This document shows, piece after piece, positions 11,885 to 23,170 of a stretch of DNA of 64,000 nt. Numbering within the stretch: position 1 is the first letter of the stretch; each line of letters begins with the position of its first letter. Origin of the DNA: Dryas octopetala (lineage: Eukaryota > Streptophyta > Magnoliopsida > Rosales > Rosaceae); assembly GCA_963921425.1 (NCBI GenBank), contig OY992832.1, positions 5,642,001-5,706,000 of the forward strand. The letters run 5' to 3'. The position numbers and the translations under genes were made by a program. The notes under the pieces are model-generated. The model saw only the letters and a list, made by a program, of their open reading frames with translations, made no database searches and was not told the DNA's origin.

Positions 11885-13517
11885 ATGTTAGGGGAGCTAA
11901 GCGGATACCCCCACGTAACCACCACGTTTGTGAATGGAATGGATTCACAAAGCAGCCTTGAACGAAGACTCGAAAGTCTAGCACAAGATTTCAGACTCCA
12001 GAGAGCAGCTCCACCGCCTACCACCGGTTCCACCAACCGAGCAGCGGTTCTGCTGTGTCTCTTCCAAGGGGACGATGGCCACCTGCGCGTCATTCTCACA
12101 AAGCGAGCCTCCACTCTCTCTTCTCACTCTGGTTTGTGGGACTTGTTTTACTACCTCTTAATTCTCTTAGCATCGTATCGCCAATTATATTTCTTTATAC
12201 CAACATTATTATAGAAAGAGGAGTGTTTGGTTGCAGGGGAAGTTGCGCTCCCAGGTGGGAAAACAGAGCAAGGTGACGCAGATGACGTGGACACAGCCCT
12301 CCGGGAGGCCAAAGAGGAGATCGGCTTGGACCCTTCCCTGGTCAACGTTGTCACCGTCCTTGAACCCTTTGTAAACAAGGTAAAAGGTTTTGTGGGTGGT
12401 TTGCGTATATTATACAATGTTTTAATAAATGTGATTTAGTTTTATTGATGAAATTAATTTTGGATTGCTAAATAGATTTGAATTTGTACAATTAATTTTA
12501 ATCTTAGTCCAATAATGTTAGAGACACCACTTTGCATTTCAATTTATTGATCCAACTGATGTGACAGAGATGACATATTAATTTTTTATTTAATGAAAAT
12601 AAATGAATTTATTAAATTTTCATGATGGGTTGAATGAGCATTTTGTAGGTATAAATAGAAAATCTTAGGGCCTGTTTGGTATCCAACTCAAATTTTTTTT
12701 TCAAAAATTAAGATTTTTTTTTTTAAATTTGAGTTTTCAAAATCAATTTTTAAAATTTGAAAATGTGTTTGGTATGAAATTTGAAAAAATTTTTTAAATT
12801 TAAAAAATGATGACATCTAAGAAAAAAAGAAGTGTAAAAAAAAAAAAAAAAAAAACGATGTTTTAACATTTTTTAAAAAAGGCATGTTTTTGAATTTTTT
12901 TTCTAAAAACTGTTTTTAAAAATGGTCTACCAAACACGTTTTCTTGACTAAAACTTGTTTTTTTGTTTTTGAAAACAAAAAATAGTTTTTGAATAGAATA
13001 CCAAACAGGCCCTTAACTTTTTTTATTTCTCCCTTATTTTGAAACTAAAACTAGCTTTGTGGTATCTACATGCAGCGTGGTATGACAGTGGTTCCTGTAA
13101 TTGGCATACTTCCTAACAAGAAAGCGTTTAGTCCAGCTCCAAATGCTGCAGAAGTGGAATCAATTTTTTATGCTCCTTTAGAAATGTTTCTCAAGGTTTT
13201 TATATCATCCAATTCTCACTGAGGTGCCTTCATTTCCTTTGATGAATTTCTTCTTTAGAATTTGCTTTCTCACATTTGCTTTACATGGTGGTGGGCAGGA
13301 TGAAAAGAGGAGAGCAGAGGAGAAAGAATGGATGGGAGACAAGTATCTGTTACACCATTTCTACTTTGAAGCAGATGGTAAAGAGTATGACATATGGGCT
13401 TTAACTGCTGGAATTCTGATACGGGCTGCTTCAATTGTGCACCAGCGGCAGCCTGCATTCCTCGAGCAGATGCCGAAATTCTGGAGTGAAGGAGCTGATA
13501 GCACCACCATACCATAG
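11885..13517 (+). CDS. Nudix hydrolase, CoA pyrophosphatase type, tandem copy without a clear transit peptide
   Basis: Exons 11885-12131, 12237-12379, 13076-13195 and 13299-13517 give 242 aa. Exons 2 and 3 have exactly the lengths of the upstream copy (143 and 120 nt), and intron phases agree. The motif ILTKRASTLSSHSGEVALPG and the Nudix box at residues 90-112 (GGKTEQGD...REAKEEIG) are intact. The N-terminus (MLGELSGYPHVTTT, with an alternative start MDSQSSLERR at 11939) is unlike the first copy and does not look like a mitochondrial presequence. A cytosolic NUDX11-like role is therefore inferred. Intron 2 carries a PIF/Harbinger MITE. The gene is convergent with CHLI; stop codons are about 470 bases apart. 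Confidence 0.92.
12668..13012. mobile_element. PIF/Harbinger-type (Tourist-like) MITE in Nudix intron 2
   Basis: Terminal inverted repeats GGGCCTGTTTGGTAT... at the left and ...ATACCAAACAGGCCC at the right are flanked by a TTA target-site duplication (12665-12667 and 13013-13015). The 345-base element has no coding capacity; its interior is poly(A/T) with a central palindromic tendency. TTA duplication plus GGGCCTGTTTGG ends are hallmarks of Tourist/Harbinger MITEs. Confidence 0.85.
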
Positions 13518-13988
13518 GTGTATTGTCATGTTCATGTTATTCATGTAATATATGGTCAAGTTTATCTTTAACCCTCTATAGCAGTTTGTCTTTGACTATT
13601 TTCTCAGATATTTCAATGACAGCACCCCTATTCATGATGTAAAGTCACAGAAATGGTCAAGCTTATGCATATTTGATAATCTTGGCAAATGTTTCCATGC
13701 CACGAACCGAAAGACCATTGTGCAACAGCACATTTCAATCAACAAATTAGAAGAAACCATAGGGAGCAAAATTGTAGCGCAATTTATCAAACAAATGTAA
13801 AAGAATTGTATCGCTAAAGATAGTTCAACTGAGATTTAAGCTTCTCAATATTATAGACCATAAAACTTGGATTGTAAAATTGTAAAATGGTATTTGGAAT
13901 ATATGGTAAAAACCTAAATTAAACAAAACAACAATCTTGCCAACAAAAATTAAAAATACCGGAGTCAATTGACTCTAAATTTGGTCCC
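13518..13988. other. Convergent 3' region between Nudix and CHLI
   Basis: 3' UTRs of the two convergent genes. No ORF. It contains one copy of an 18-base palindromic repeat shared with the CHLI coding end (own entry). Confidence 0.5.
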
Positions 13989-14049
13989 TCAGCTAAACAC
14001 CTCATAAAATTTTTCAATGACAAGTAAACCTGAGTCAATTGACTCTAAA
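13962..14049. repeat. Duplicated 18-base palindromic word
   Basis: GAGTCAATTGACTCTAAA occurs at 13962-13979 in the CHLI 3' UTR and at 14032-14049 inside the CHLI coding end, where it encodes ESIDS. The core GAGTCAATTGACTC is a perfect palindrome. This is probably a small local duplication. Confidence 0.7.
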
Positions 14050-15796
14050 GGATCCTTCCGAAGACGATGTCTTAAGCAATTAGGGATGACAGTAGCAATA
14101 TCCTCTGCAGTCACCTTATCTCTACCCTTTAGAGCAGCCAAGGCTTTTGCAGCCCTATTAGTCACTATGTCTCCTCTCAATCCATCAACATTCAACTCTG
14201 CACATACCTTGGAGATTTTCACCTTGAATTCATGATCAATCTGAACAGATGGAAGATAACTTCTTGCTGAGCCAATTTGTTGCTGAAGCTTTTCTTGCTC
14301 AGCATCGTAAGAACTCCGAAATTCTTTGGGATTTCTGTCGAACCTAGCTCTCTCCTCCACAATCTTCACTCTGAGCTCTGCATCCCTTACAGTTCCAACT
14401 TGTGCATGCATCCCAAAACGGTCAAGCAACTGTGGCCTGAGCTCCCCTTCTTCTGGATTGCCCGAGCCAATTAAAATAAACCGGGCAGGATGAGAAATCG
14501 AAATACCCTCTCGCTCCACTGTGTTCCATCCGGAGGCAGCAGAATCCAATAAAACATCCACCAAATGATCATCTAAAAGATTCACTTCGTCCACATAAAG
14601 AATTCCTCTATTAGCTTTTGCAAGAAGGCCAGGCTCAAATGCTTTGACACCCTCAGTTAGAGCCTTCTCAATGTCAATTGTCCCACAGACTCTATCTTCT
14701 GTAGCACCCAAGGGTAAGTCAACCATGTTGATCTTAGTCATGACAACAGGAAGTTGCTCCCCTTTCACAATGCTCTCTCTAACTTCCGCGCCCATGGACT
14801 CTGGATCTTCTGGATCGGAATTGTAAGGGTCACCAGAAACTACCTTAATTTCGGGAAGCAAATCAACCAAAGATCTAACAGTTGTGGATTTTCCTGTTCC
14901 CCTATCACCCATGATCATGACACCCCCAATTTTGGGATCAATCACATTCAGCAGAAGGCATAGTTTCATCTCATCCTGTCCTACTATAGCAGCAAATGGA
15001 TATACCGGCCTCTGGTTTTCCTTAGCAGCAAGCCTCTGTGCCTGAATATGATCAGGCTGACAAGAATTAATCACACATAGATTGAAGAACCTAATCTTTA
15101 TACTATAGCAGGTATAATTCCCAAAACTTCTCTTGAAACTAATCTTTTACTGTTAAGGAATGTTTAATAACCAGGCAAATAAATTTTCTCTCCAACAAAA
15201 ACATCTAGAGTGCACACAATGTTTGTCCAATGTTAAACTAAATTTTGAACAACCAATTGGACCATAATCTCTGCACTTCAGCCAATCATAGCAGTAATGA
15301 CAATTTTCCATCAAAACTTGTTCTCAAATTAGACTGAGGGAAGACAATTGGGTAAACAAAATTCAAACCTGTTCAACAGAGTTGATTTCAGTGGCAACAT
15401 TGGTGACAGCCACATGGAACTGAGACCTACTCTTCTTTCCATGAATCCCTATCCCTCCATAAAACTTCTTCCCAGAACTCTGCCCTGCAATGCAAAATTC
15501 ACAATTCATTCACATCAATAACAATCCACTAACCAGCTGAAACCCACATATTATCTCCCTTTGAAGAACAAAGAAACACAAAAAATGAACTGGGTATAGT
15601 ATGTATTAACCAAATTAGAGAACAGAAGCCCAAATCATGGTTCTGATACTGGAAAATGAAATGGGTTTTCTTTTGTTTCAAGGGAAAAAGTACCTGGGTT
15701 TAGAGAGAGAGAGGGAATTGAAGTCTTGGAAGTGGACGATGAGAGAGTTCGCGAGGCCAAGGTTGCCGTTGAGCAAGTTCCCAGTACGGATGCCAT
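13989..15796 (-). CDS. CHLI: Magnesium-chelatase ATPase subunit I, chloroplastic
   Basis: Three exons on the minus strand, 15694-15796, 15369-15484 and 13989-15041, join in frame to 423 aa, the usual length for plant CHLI. The first 60 or so residues ([18 protein letters not shown]...) are Ser/Thr-rich and fit a chloroplast transit peptide. The AAA+ core starts at about residue 85 ([16 protein letters not shown]). Walker A is GDRGTGKST at 118-126 and Walker [12 protein letters not shown] near 219-225. The [20 protein letters not shown] sensor/arginine-finger region is intact, as is [24 protein letters not shown] forms the ATP-driven ring that, with CHLD and CHLH, inserts magnesium into protoporphyrin IX, the first committed step to chlorophyll. 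An upstream in-frame ATG at 15074 lies in an intron and is not the start. Confidence 0.97.
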
Positions 15797-16425
15797 GTGC
15801 AAATGTCTATGCGGTGCACTCTGTGTTAGAGTGTGAGTGTGTTTCTTGAGCTATAGAGCTTGGCATGGTTGTTCACTTTCCATTGGTATGTGAGGCTCAG
15901 GATAAGAGGATAGATTTCAGTCGTATCTTCTATGTTATTTGCTACGCCTTGCCGTAGACAAAAAAAAAAAAAAAAAAGGAAGAAAAAGGAAAAGCGAAAG
16001 TGGTGGCCTTGCGAGAAATTTAATTAGGTTATAAAAAAAAAAAAAAAAAGGATAAATTTAATTTAAAATTATAAAATATTCTAATGACTACCTAACATGA
16101 AATGAGTGAGATAAAGGATAGATATCCTAAATTCAAACTTTCATGTAATTAAAGAAAATGATAGCCACATGGCCAAAAAAAAAATGATAGCCAAATCAAA
16201 TATTACAACAATTAATAATAAGAAGGATATTTACAGCAATTAAAAAAAAAAAAAAAGGATATTTACAGGCTACAGAAATTTTTTTTTTTTTAAAAGAAGG
16301 ATATTTACAGCAATTAAAAAAAAAGGATATTTACATTTTGTTTTGGACGAAAAAGATATTTACATCTATTAAATTATAAAATGCAAAAGAAGCGCCAAAG
16401 TGGCAATTTTTAACACAAACTTATA
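15797..16425. other. CHLI upstream region
   Basis: Promoter side of CHLI, followed by A-rich DNA with several poly(A) runs and short degenerate repeats (own entry). There is no ORF I can support. Confidence 0.45.
16222..16370. repeat. Degenerate local repeat AAGGATATTTACAGCAATTAAA
   Basis: The word AGGATATTTACA, several times followed by GCAATTAAAAA, recurs about five times in 150 bases, separated by poly(A) or poly(T) runs. It is a small imperfect tandem array, probably from replication slippage. Confidence 0.6.
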
Positions 16426-16678
16426 TAGGGGTGGGCATTAATACCGAAAATACCGAAACCGTTCCGTTCCGTTCCGTCCCGATCAATCCCGTCCCGAAAT
16501 TTTGTTCCTTCATCCCGTCCCGATCCCATCCCGTCCCGTTCTTAAATGGGACGGGAACGGTTCTGATGTTTGAAAACCATCTCGTCCCGTACCGTCCCGA
16601 ATTAATTATATTTTATTTATTATTATTATTTTTTTATTTTTTTCTCTTTCCAACCATTTAATTATTATTTAAAATTTT

Positions 16679-16715
<37 letters not shown>

Positions 16716-17294
16716 CAACCCAACCCGTGACTTTTTCTTTCCTCTCTCTTCCTTTTTCTTTCCTTCTCTCTTTCCTTTTTCTTTTTTCTACCTTCCTTCT
16801 CCTTTCCTTCTCTCTCCAGCCCGTGCCTTCACTTCTCTCTTCCTTCTTCTTCTTTCTTCTTCTTTCTCCCTTCCTTCTCCCTTCCTTCTCTCTCCAGCCC
16901 GTGCCTTCACTTTCTTTTCTTCTCTTCATTTCTCTTCCTTCTCACTTCCTCCATCTCTCTCTCGCGACCAGCACTTGTCCAGCCACCCCAGCCACCTAGC
17001 CACCTTAAACTCGAGCCACCCAACCACTTCCAGCCCGTGCGCGACCCAGCCCAGTCACCCACCTCGCCGTCCGGCCACTTTCCCAGCCACCCAGCCACCT
17101 ATTTTTCTTCTTTTCTTCTTTTTGTCTGGGATCGGGTTGGTACCGAACCCGTACCGAATTGGTTTGGTCCGAGACGAGACGGTACCAGAGCTCCAAAACG
17201 CCCACCCCCGTCCCGTACCGATCCCGAATCCAAAGCATGAGATGGGAACGGGATGAGGTTAGTCCCGTCCCCCCCCGTCCCGTGCCCACCCCTA
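16426..17294. mobile_element. hAT-type non-autonomous transposon, 869 bp
   Basis: Terminal inverted repeats TAGGGGTGGGCA / TGCCCACCCCTA are flanked by a perfect 8-base duplication AACTTATA (16418-16425 and 17295-17302), which is diagnostic of hAT elements. Inside there are GTTCCGTCCCG-type repeats near both ends in opposite orientation and a long CT-rich microsatellite-like core. Open frames in the core (for example Lys/Glu/Arg-rich on the minus strand) are low-complexity artefacts. No transposase is present. Confidence 0.9.
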
Positions 17295-17302
17295 AACTTA
17301 TA

Positions 17303-18041
17303 TATATCACTTTGTGTTGACTGTTGACTATCACCTAACACAAACTTATATTTAGCACTTTGTGTTGACATGAATAATAACAATTTAGGTTATGCAAATA
17401 ACCCAATTTTGACACAATAAACATATTTAACTATGATGATTGAAGAAAATTGTTAATTATTTAATTCTTAATAGGGTGCTTAATTGTATAAAGTATTATA
17501 AAATTAAATGATTATTTCTATAAATTTATTAATATTAGAATCAAGTGAATTTTTATTTGGTGGGACATGTATGGGTAATAGGTTTAGTTGAGAAATACGC
17601 AAAATTGAATTTTAGGTCATAAAATACATGGGTTAACTCAAACCCGACACAAAAATTAATTAGCTCAATTATCAAGCCATTTAGCTAACTCAAAAATTTC
17701 TTATTTTTAATAAAATCAAATACGAGGGAGTGTGCATAGAAATAACCCTAAATACAATCCATTCTTATACCAAATTTAACGTCATACAAGTAAGCATTCT
17801 TAAATTTAGAGAGGTGTTCCCAATTTAGATTTTAAAAGTCCAATAAAATTTTGGTGTCCTCAATTAGGATTTGAATAGATTTGAATGATTTTTTTACACA
17901 TAACAATTTTTATGAGAATTTCAGCTAATTTCTTTAAATTTTGATGAATTATATGAATTTTAAAATTTATTTAAATCTAAGTTGAGAACATCCCTAAATT
18001 TAGTTACTTATTTAACTTTATTAATTGATAATTAAGGGCCT
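17303..18041. other. AT-rich spacer between transposons
   Basis: No ORF, no inverted repeat and no family recognised. Confidence 0.5.
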
Positions 18042-18044
18042 TAA

Positions 18045-18727
18045 GGCCTCATTGGGTATCTGATTTAAAAACAATTTTTTGTTTTTAAAAATACTAATTC
18101 GTTTTTAAATTGAAAAACTGTGTTTGGCAACCCATTTTTAAAAATAAATATAAAAAAAAGTTCAAAAACAACCATTTTCTAAAAACAATAAAATGTCGTT
18201 TTTGCAGTTCTTTTTTTCTTACACCAACTCTCTGCCGACCTGCGTTTTTGCCATCGTTTTCTCTCTGCCTTTCTTGTTCTTTCATCTCCTCCATATCTCT
18301 CTTCTGCTCTCAATGGGCCTTGAAAACCTTGACAAAGAAAAAGCAGTTTGTTATCGCCAATGAAGATCTCAACAACAGAACCGTCAATTTTGCTCCAGTG
18401 AAAGTGATCAACATCGCCATTGTTGCAGTTTGTTTTTTGTTTATGTTACTCCGATCTAGGAGGAAGAGAAGGGGGGATGGATCTCTCTGATTTTTGTTGT
18501 TTCCATCATTCATGAATGGTTTTTGGGTGAGTGTTTGGGTATCGATCGTTTTTTGTTTTGGTTGAGAGACTAGATGCTATGATGACATTGATGAGAAGGG
18601 AGATGATAAAATTCAATTTCATACCAAACATGTTTTTAAAATATAAAAATTGATTTTTAAAATTCAAATTTTAAATATTAATCCTATTTTTTGAAAATAA
18701 TTTCTCAAAGTGATACCAAACGGGGCC
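18045..18727. mobile_element. PIF/Harbinger-type MITE, 683 bp
   Basis: The ends GGCCTCATTGGGTATC and (reverse complement of the right end) GGCCCCGTTTGGTATC are inverted repeats of the same GGCC-TTGGTATC type as the MITE in the Nudix intron. Flanking TAA is duplicated (18042-18044 and 18728-18730). The interior is longer than usual and includes an open stretch at 18290-18490 with VINIAIVAVCFLFMLL, which could be captured coding DNA but is not recognised. The end identity is lower than in the 12668 copy, suggesting greater age. Confidence 0.75.
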
Positions 18728-18828
18728 TAAGCATTTACCCACACACCAACTCTTCCTTGCCAATGAAAATACAGACACAAGAACAACAACAACAAAAAAG
18801 AAGTAAAAAACAGGACTTGACACACTAT

Positions 18829-19157
18829 TGATCACAGAACCAAGCAAGAAAGGAATATAGAAAAAATAGAGAGAAAAAGTAAAGGAATTAATCTGAAGAA
18901 ACTGAACTAAATTTCCTTAATGAATGAATGAATACACGAATCAAGAAGTCATCAACTATATATTGACTGCTAACAGATTATAGAAACTAACTAACTATTC
19001 TCTAACAAAACAAGCCATGTGGCAAACAACCATAGGCTAGAAAGTAACTGGCAGAACTAATAGCTACAGTCACTAAAAACAAACACGTGACTTTATTAGA
19101 ACTCAGCACAGTGTAATAGCTCAGCAACAACGCAGCTTCACAGCAGCATCCTTAACA
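18829..19157 (-). repeat. 3' LTR of the Copia element
   Basis: 329 bases, TG...CA, apparently identical to the copy at 23845-24173. It is bordered inside by a purine tract when read on the minus strand (about 19158-19176) and outside by the duplication ACTAT. Confidence 0.95.
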
Positions 19158-22100
19158 TCCCCCCTCAACCTCAACTAGGGAACCTAGTCTGAGGTTGCAA
19201 CAATGTTGGTGATGTAAAGGACTATGCAATCCTTTTGTGAGCACATCAGCAGTATTATCAGAAGTAGAGACATATTCCACATCTAAAGCCCGACATTGAA
19301 CTCTCTCTCGAACATAGTGAAAGTCTGTGTCCAAATGCTTAATGCGAGAGTGGAAAACAGGATTAGTACTGAGGGCAATGGCAGACATGTTATCACATCG
19401 AAGAAGAGGAGGATATGGAAGAGGAATGTGTAAATCCTTCAACACATTTTGAATCCAGGAAATATCAGAAACTGTATTGGCTAAGGCTCGATATTCTGCC
19501 TCTGTTGAGCTTCTAGCTACACTACCTTGTTTCTTAGATTGCCAAGAGACAGGATTCCCAGCTAGATAGACTATATAGCCGGTGGTAGACCTTCTGTCAT
19601 TGATGTCACCACCCCAATCTGAGTCACTGTAAGCAGTGAGAGCCATATGTCCAGAGTGGTAATGAAGACCATGAGTCAAAGTACCTTGAAGATACCTTAA
19701 AATTTTCTTAACAGCATCATAGTGAGTCTCTGTAGGAGCAGCCATAAACTGACACACTGTGTTAGTAGCATAGGCAATGTCTGGTCTTGTAAATGTCAGA
19801 TACTGTAAGGCACCTACCAAACTACGATATTGAGTAGGATCAGAGAGAGGATCGCCCTCATGCTTTGCAAGTTGCAAATGAGGCTTGCAGGGAGAATTGC
19901 AAGGTTTGCAATTTTCCAATCCTGCCTTAATAAGCAAGTCGCGAGCATACTTTTCTTGTGAGATAAAAATGCCATCATTAGACTTATACTGAACTTGTAA
20001 TCCCAGAAAATAAGACAACCTACCAAGATCCTTCATGTCAAAGGCCAAACTCAACTCATCAATGACAGCTTGAACTTCAGAAGACTGTGAACCAGTGATG
20101 ATTATATCATCAACATAGAGTAATAGTAAAATCACACCAGTACCAGTAGTCTTAACAAACAAACTTGGATCTGAGTGAGAAAATTGAAAACCAAGAGAGG
20201 GAAGATAACCTGTAAATTTCTCATTCCAAGCTCGAGGTGCCTGTTTTAATCCATATAAAGACTTCTGCAAGGAGCACACATAGTCTGGATGAGTAGAATC
20301 TTCAAAACCTGGAGGCTGTTTCATATAGACCTCTTCCTTCAAGTCCCCATGAAGGAATGCATTTTTGACATCCAACTGTTTAAGTGCCCATTTGAACTGA
20401 GCTGCAAGAGCAAGAACCAACCGTACTGTGGAGTGTCGAACAACTGGACTAAAAGTCTCTGCATAATCAATGCCATGTTCCTGACTGAAACCTTGAGCCA
20501 CCAATCGTGCCTTATATCTAGATAAAGTACCATCTGGATTCTTTTTCAACCTAAACACCCATTTGCAGCCAATAATGTTGCGATGAACAGGTTTAGGAAC
20601 CAGTGTCCATGTACCTTGAACATGCAAAGCATCAATTTCTTCCTGCATAGCTTTCCTCCACTCCTGTTGACCAATAGCAGCTCGAAAACTAGTGGGTTCA
20701 GTTGGTAAAGGTATATCAGAAACACAAGTTAAGCCAGAAAAGAAAGCAAATTCCTCAAACTTCTTGTCTTGCATAATTGCACTGAAGCAATGGAACTCAC
20801 TGAAATCCTTCTTTTGAACAACTCCTACTTTGGATCTTGTAAGCATTCCATGCTCATTAGCACCAGTCAACTGAGCAGTGATTGATAATGGAACAGTTGC
20901 AGGCTCTTCAGGAAAAGAACTATGGACAAGCAACACATCTTGGTCTGTTCTTGGAGGTGTAGCTAAGGATGTAGACCCTGTCGGTAAAGAAGCAGAAGGC
21001 TCAATGGATATCGAATGTTCCTCTGAACTAGATAGAGGATGAGAAACAGGAGAAACCTGAACAGAACTCAAATGGGATGGAGACACATGTGGAGCAATAG
21101 GTACAGAGATACCAGGAGACACAGAAGAAGAACAAGGTACAGGTATAGGAAGAATGATATGAGAAGAAGAAAGAGAAGTAGAAGTAGGTGAAGAAGACTC
21201 GGTCATCGGTAAAGAATGAACAAAAGGAAACACTGACTCATCATGGATGACATGTCTAGTCAAAATCAATTTACCAGTAGAAACATGAAAGCAAATAACA
21301 CCCTTATACCCCAAAGCATACCCCAAAAAGATACACTCATCACTCTTAGGTTGCAATTTGTTAAGAGTATAGGGCTTAAGAAAAGGATAACAGGCTGTGC
21401 CAAAAATCTTAAAGTGTGTAATATCTGCCAATTGTTTGAACAGTTTCTCATAAGGAGAAATCATATTGAGAGGTTGACAAGGCATTCTATTGATAAGCAA
21501 AGCTGCATGAGAACATGCATGATACCAAAATTTATTTGGAAGCTTGGCAGCATGAAGTAATGTAATAGCTGTTTCTACAAGGTGTCTATTTTTTCTCTCA
21601 GCTATCCCATTCTGTTGAGGTGTATAAGGACAAGAAAAATAGTGGAGAATGCCTTTGGATTCTAGAAATGAAATAAAAGCTTTACTAGTATACTCCCCTC
21701 CCCCATCAGATTGAAAAACCTTAATAGCAGAATGAAATTGATTTTCAACAAAAGCAGTAAACTTAACAAAAATAGAGAAAACATCTGATTTATTAATCAT
21801 AGGGTAAATCCAGACAAAACGAGTACATTCATCCACAAAGAGTACATAGTATCTATACCCTTCTAGTGACATAGTAGGTGAAGGACCCCAAACATCACTG
21901 TGAATTTTTTGAAAAGGAACAGTACATTGATGTACATGAGAAGGAAATGGTAATCTAGACATTTTCCCTCCTAAACAAGACTTACAAAGTTGAGGTGTGT
22001 TATCTGGCAAAACAGAAATTTGAGAATCAGATAGCATTTTGTGAATTACAGAATTAGTGGCATGACCTAACCTATGATGCCAAACAGAAGACTTGACTAA

Positions 22101-23147
22101 TTGACCAAGAAAAGCTACGAAAGAATCATGAGAAGGGTTGGGAATCTGCTTTGGAATGGGATACAATCCTTTGCTACTCCTTCCTCTGAACAGCTCCTTG
22201 AGAGTGGCCTTGTCCTGCAACCAAACCTCATGTTCATCAAAAGATACAGTACAATGATTATCCTTGCACAATTTATGAACAGACAATAAATTTGCAGCTA
22301 TATCAGGTACATGGAGAATATTTTTAAGTGTAAGAGAGGAAGAGAGTGAAGCACAACCAATATGTTTAACTCCTAAACCCTCCCCATTACCAACTGTTAT
22401 CTGCTCACCAGACTCAAAGGGTTCAGCTATGGTTAAATTGTGCAAATCAGCTGTCATATGATGAGTAGCACCAGTATCAGCAATCCAAACATCTTCAGAA
22501 GCAAAACCAACATTGCTAACATTACCAATATTAGCCTGAGCAGTCAAAGCATTCAAGGTCTGAGGTGGTGCAGACCCTTGATATGCATAATTGGCCCTGT
22601 TATAGCAATCCAAAGCCACATGACCTCTCTTGCCACAAATCTGACATTCCACACTTGAAGAAGAAGCTTGAGTTTGAGACATTCTATCCCTGTCAAGGCA
22701 ATTCACAGCTGTATGCCCTCTTTTAGCACAAATCTGACACTCAGGCACCTGTCTACCTCCATTATTCCAATTATTCATAGTATTCCAACCATTGTTCCAA
22801 CCTCTAACACCATTGCCTCCAGTGCTCCAACCTCGACCACCACCAGTAAAGTTAAACCTACCACCATTGTTCCAATGTCCACCATTAGCTCTACCTCCAT
22901 TACTTCTACCACCATTGTTCCAATGACCACCATTACCACCATGATAGTGATTATTAGTCCATCTACCACCATTGTGATACCCTCCAGTATTGCTATATTG
23001 TCCTCCAGTAGGATAGCCATTAGATATGTAGGAATTGCCATTACCAGAGAAACCACCAGTGAACTGTACTCCCAACTCACCACTGCCACTACTTCCATTA
23101 GAAAAATTCTGATCATGAGAATTAGAAGAATGACCAGAGGAACTCAT
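19152..23147 (-). CDS. Copia gag-pol polyprotein reading frame
   Basis: An open reading frame of 1331 aa in Copia order. First comes a Gly/Asn-rich stretch and two CCHC zinc knuckles (CQICAKRGHTAVNC and CQICGKRGHVALDC) of the nucleocapsid type. Then an aspartic protease (DTGATHHM), the integrase with its zinc-binding start (WHHRLGHA) and core, the reverse transcriptase with LLLLYVDDIIITG, and RNase H ending near ADVLTKGL. Integrase before reverse transcriptase defines Ty1/copia. Together with the matching LTRs this is the coding part of the element at 18829-24173. It is described here only as part of that element. Confidence 0.93.
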   Translation of the reverse strand: MSSSGHSSNSHDQNFSNGSSGSGELGVQFTGGFSGNGNSYISNGYPTGGQYSNTGGYHNGGRWTNNHYHGGNGGHWNNGGRSNGGRANGGHWNNGGRFNFTGGGRGWSTGGNGVRGWNNGWNTMNNWNNGGRQVPECQICAKRGHTAVNCLDRDRMSQTQASSSSVECQICGKRGHVALDCYNRANYAYQGSAPPQTLNALTAQANIGNVSNVGFASEDVWIADTGATHHMTADLHNLTIAEPFESGEQITVGNGEGLGVKHIGCASLSSSLTLKNILHVPDIAANLLSVHKLCKDNHCTVSFDEHEVWLQDKATLKELFRGRSSKGLYPIPKQIPNPSHDSFVAFLGQLVKSSVWHHRLGHATNSVIHKMLSDSQISVLPDNTPQLCKSCLGGKMSRLPFPSHVHQCTVPFQKIHSDVWGPSPTMSLEGYRYYVLFVDECTRFVWIYPMINKSDVFSIFVKFTAFVENQFHSAIKVFQSDGGGEYTSKAFISFLESKGILHYFSCPYTPQQNGIAERKNRHLVETAITLLHAAKLPNKFWYHACSHAALLINRMPCQPLNMISPYEKLFKQLADITHFKIFGTACYPFLKPYTLNKLQPKSDECIFLGYALGYKGVICFHVSTGKLILTRHVIHDESVFPFVHSLPMTESSSPTSTSLSSSHIILPIPVPCSSSVSPGISVPIAPHVSPSHLSSVQVSPVSHPLSSSEEHSISIEPSASLPTGSTSLATPPRTDQDVLLVHSSFPEEPATVPLSITAQLTGANEHGMLTRSKVGVVQKKDFSEFHCFSAIMQDKKFEEFAFFSGLTCVSDIPLPTEPTSFRAAIGQQEWRKAMQEEIDALHVQGTWTLVPKPVHRNIIGCKWVFRLKKNPDGTLSRYKARLVAQGFSQEHGIDYAETFSPVVRHSTVRLVLALAAQFKWALKQLDVKNAFLHGDLKEEVYMKQPPGFEDSTHPDYVCSLQKSLYGLKQAPRAWNEKFTGYLPSLGFQFSHSDPSLFVKTTGTGVILLLLYVDDIIITGSQSSEVQAVIDELSLAFDMKDLGRLSYFLGLQVQYKSNDGIFISQEKYARDLLIKAGLENCKPCNSPCKPHLQLAKHEGDPLSDPTQYRSLVGALQYLTFTRPDIAYATNTVCQFMAAPTETHYDAVKKILRYLQGTLTHGLHYHSGHMALTAYSDSDWGGDINDRRSTTGYIVYLAGNPVSWQSKKQGSVARSSTEAEYRALANTVSDISWIQNVLKDLHIPLPYPPLLRCDNMSAIALSTNPVFHSRIKHLDTDFHYVRERVQCRALDVEYVSTSDNTADVLTKGLHSPLHHQHCCNLRLGSLVEVEGGC

Positions 23148-23170
23148 GCTAGGTTCCCTATCATGAGCTT

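Noticed and set aside
16669-16999. Open frames rich in Lys/Glu/Arg (minus) and Phe/Ser/Leu (plus)
   Set aside because: They translate a CT-rich microsatellite-like core inside the hAT element.
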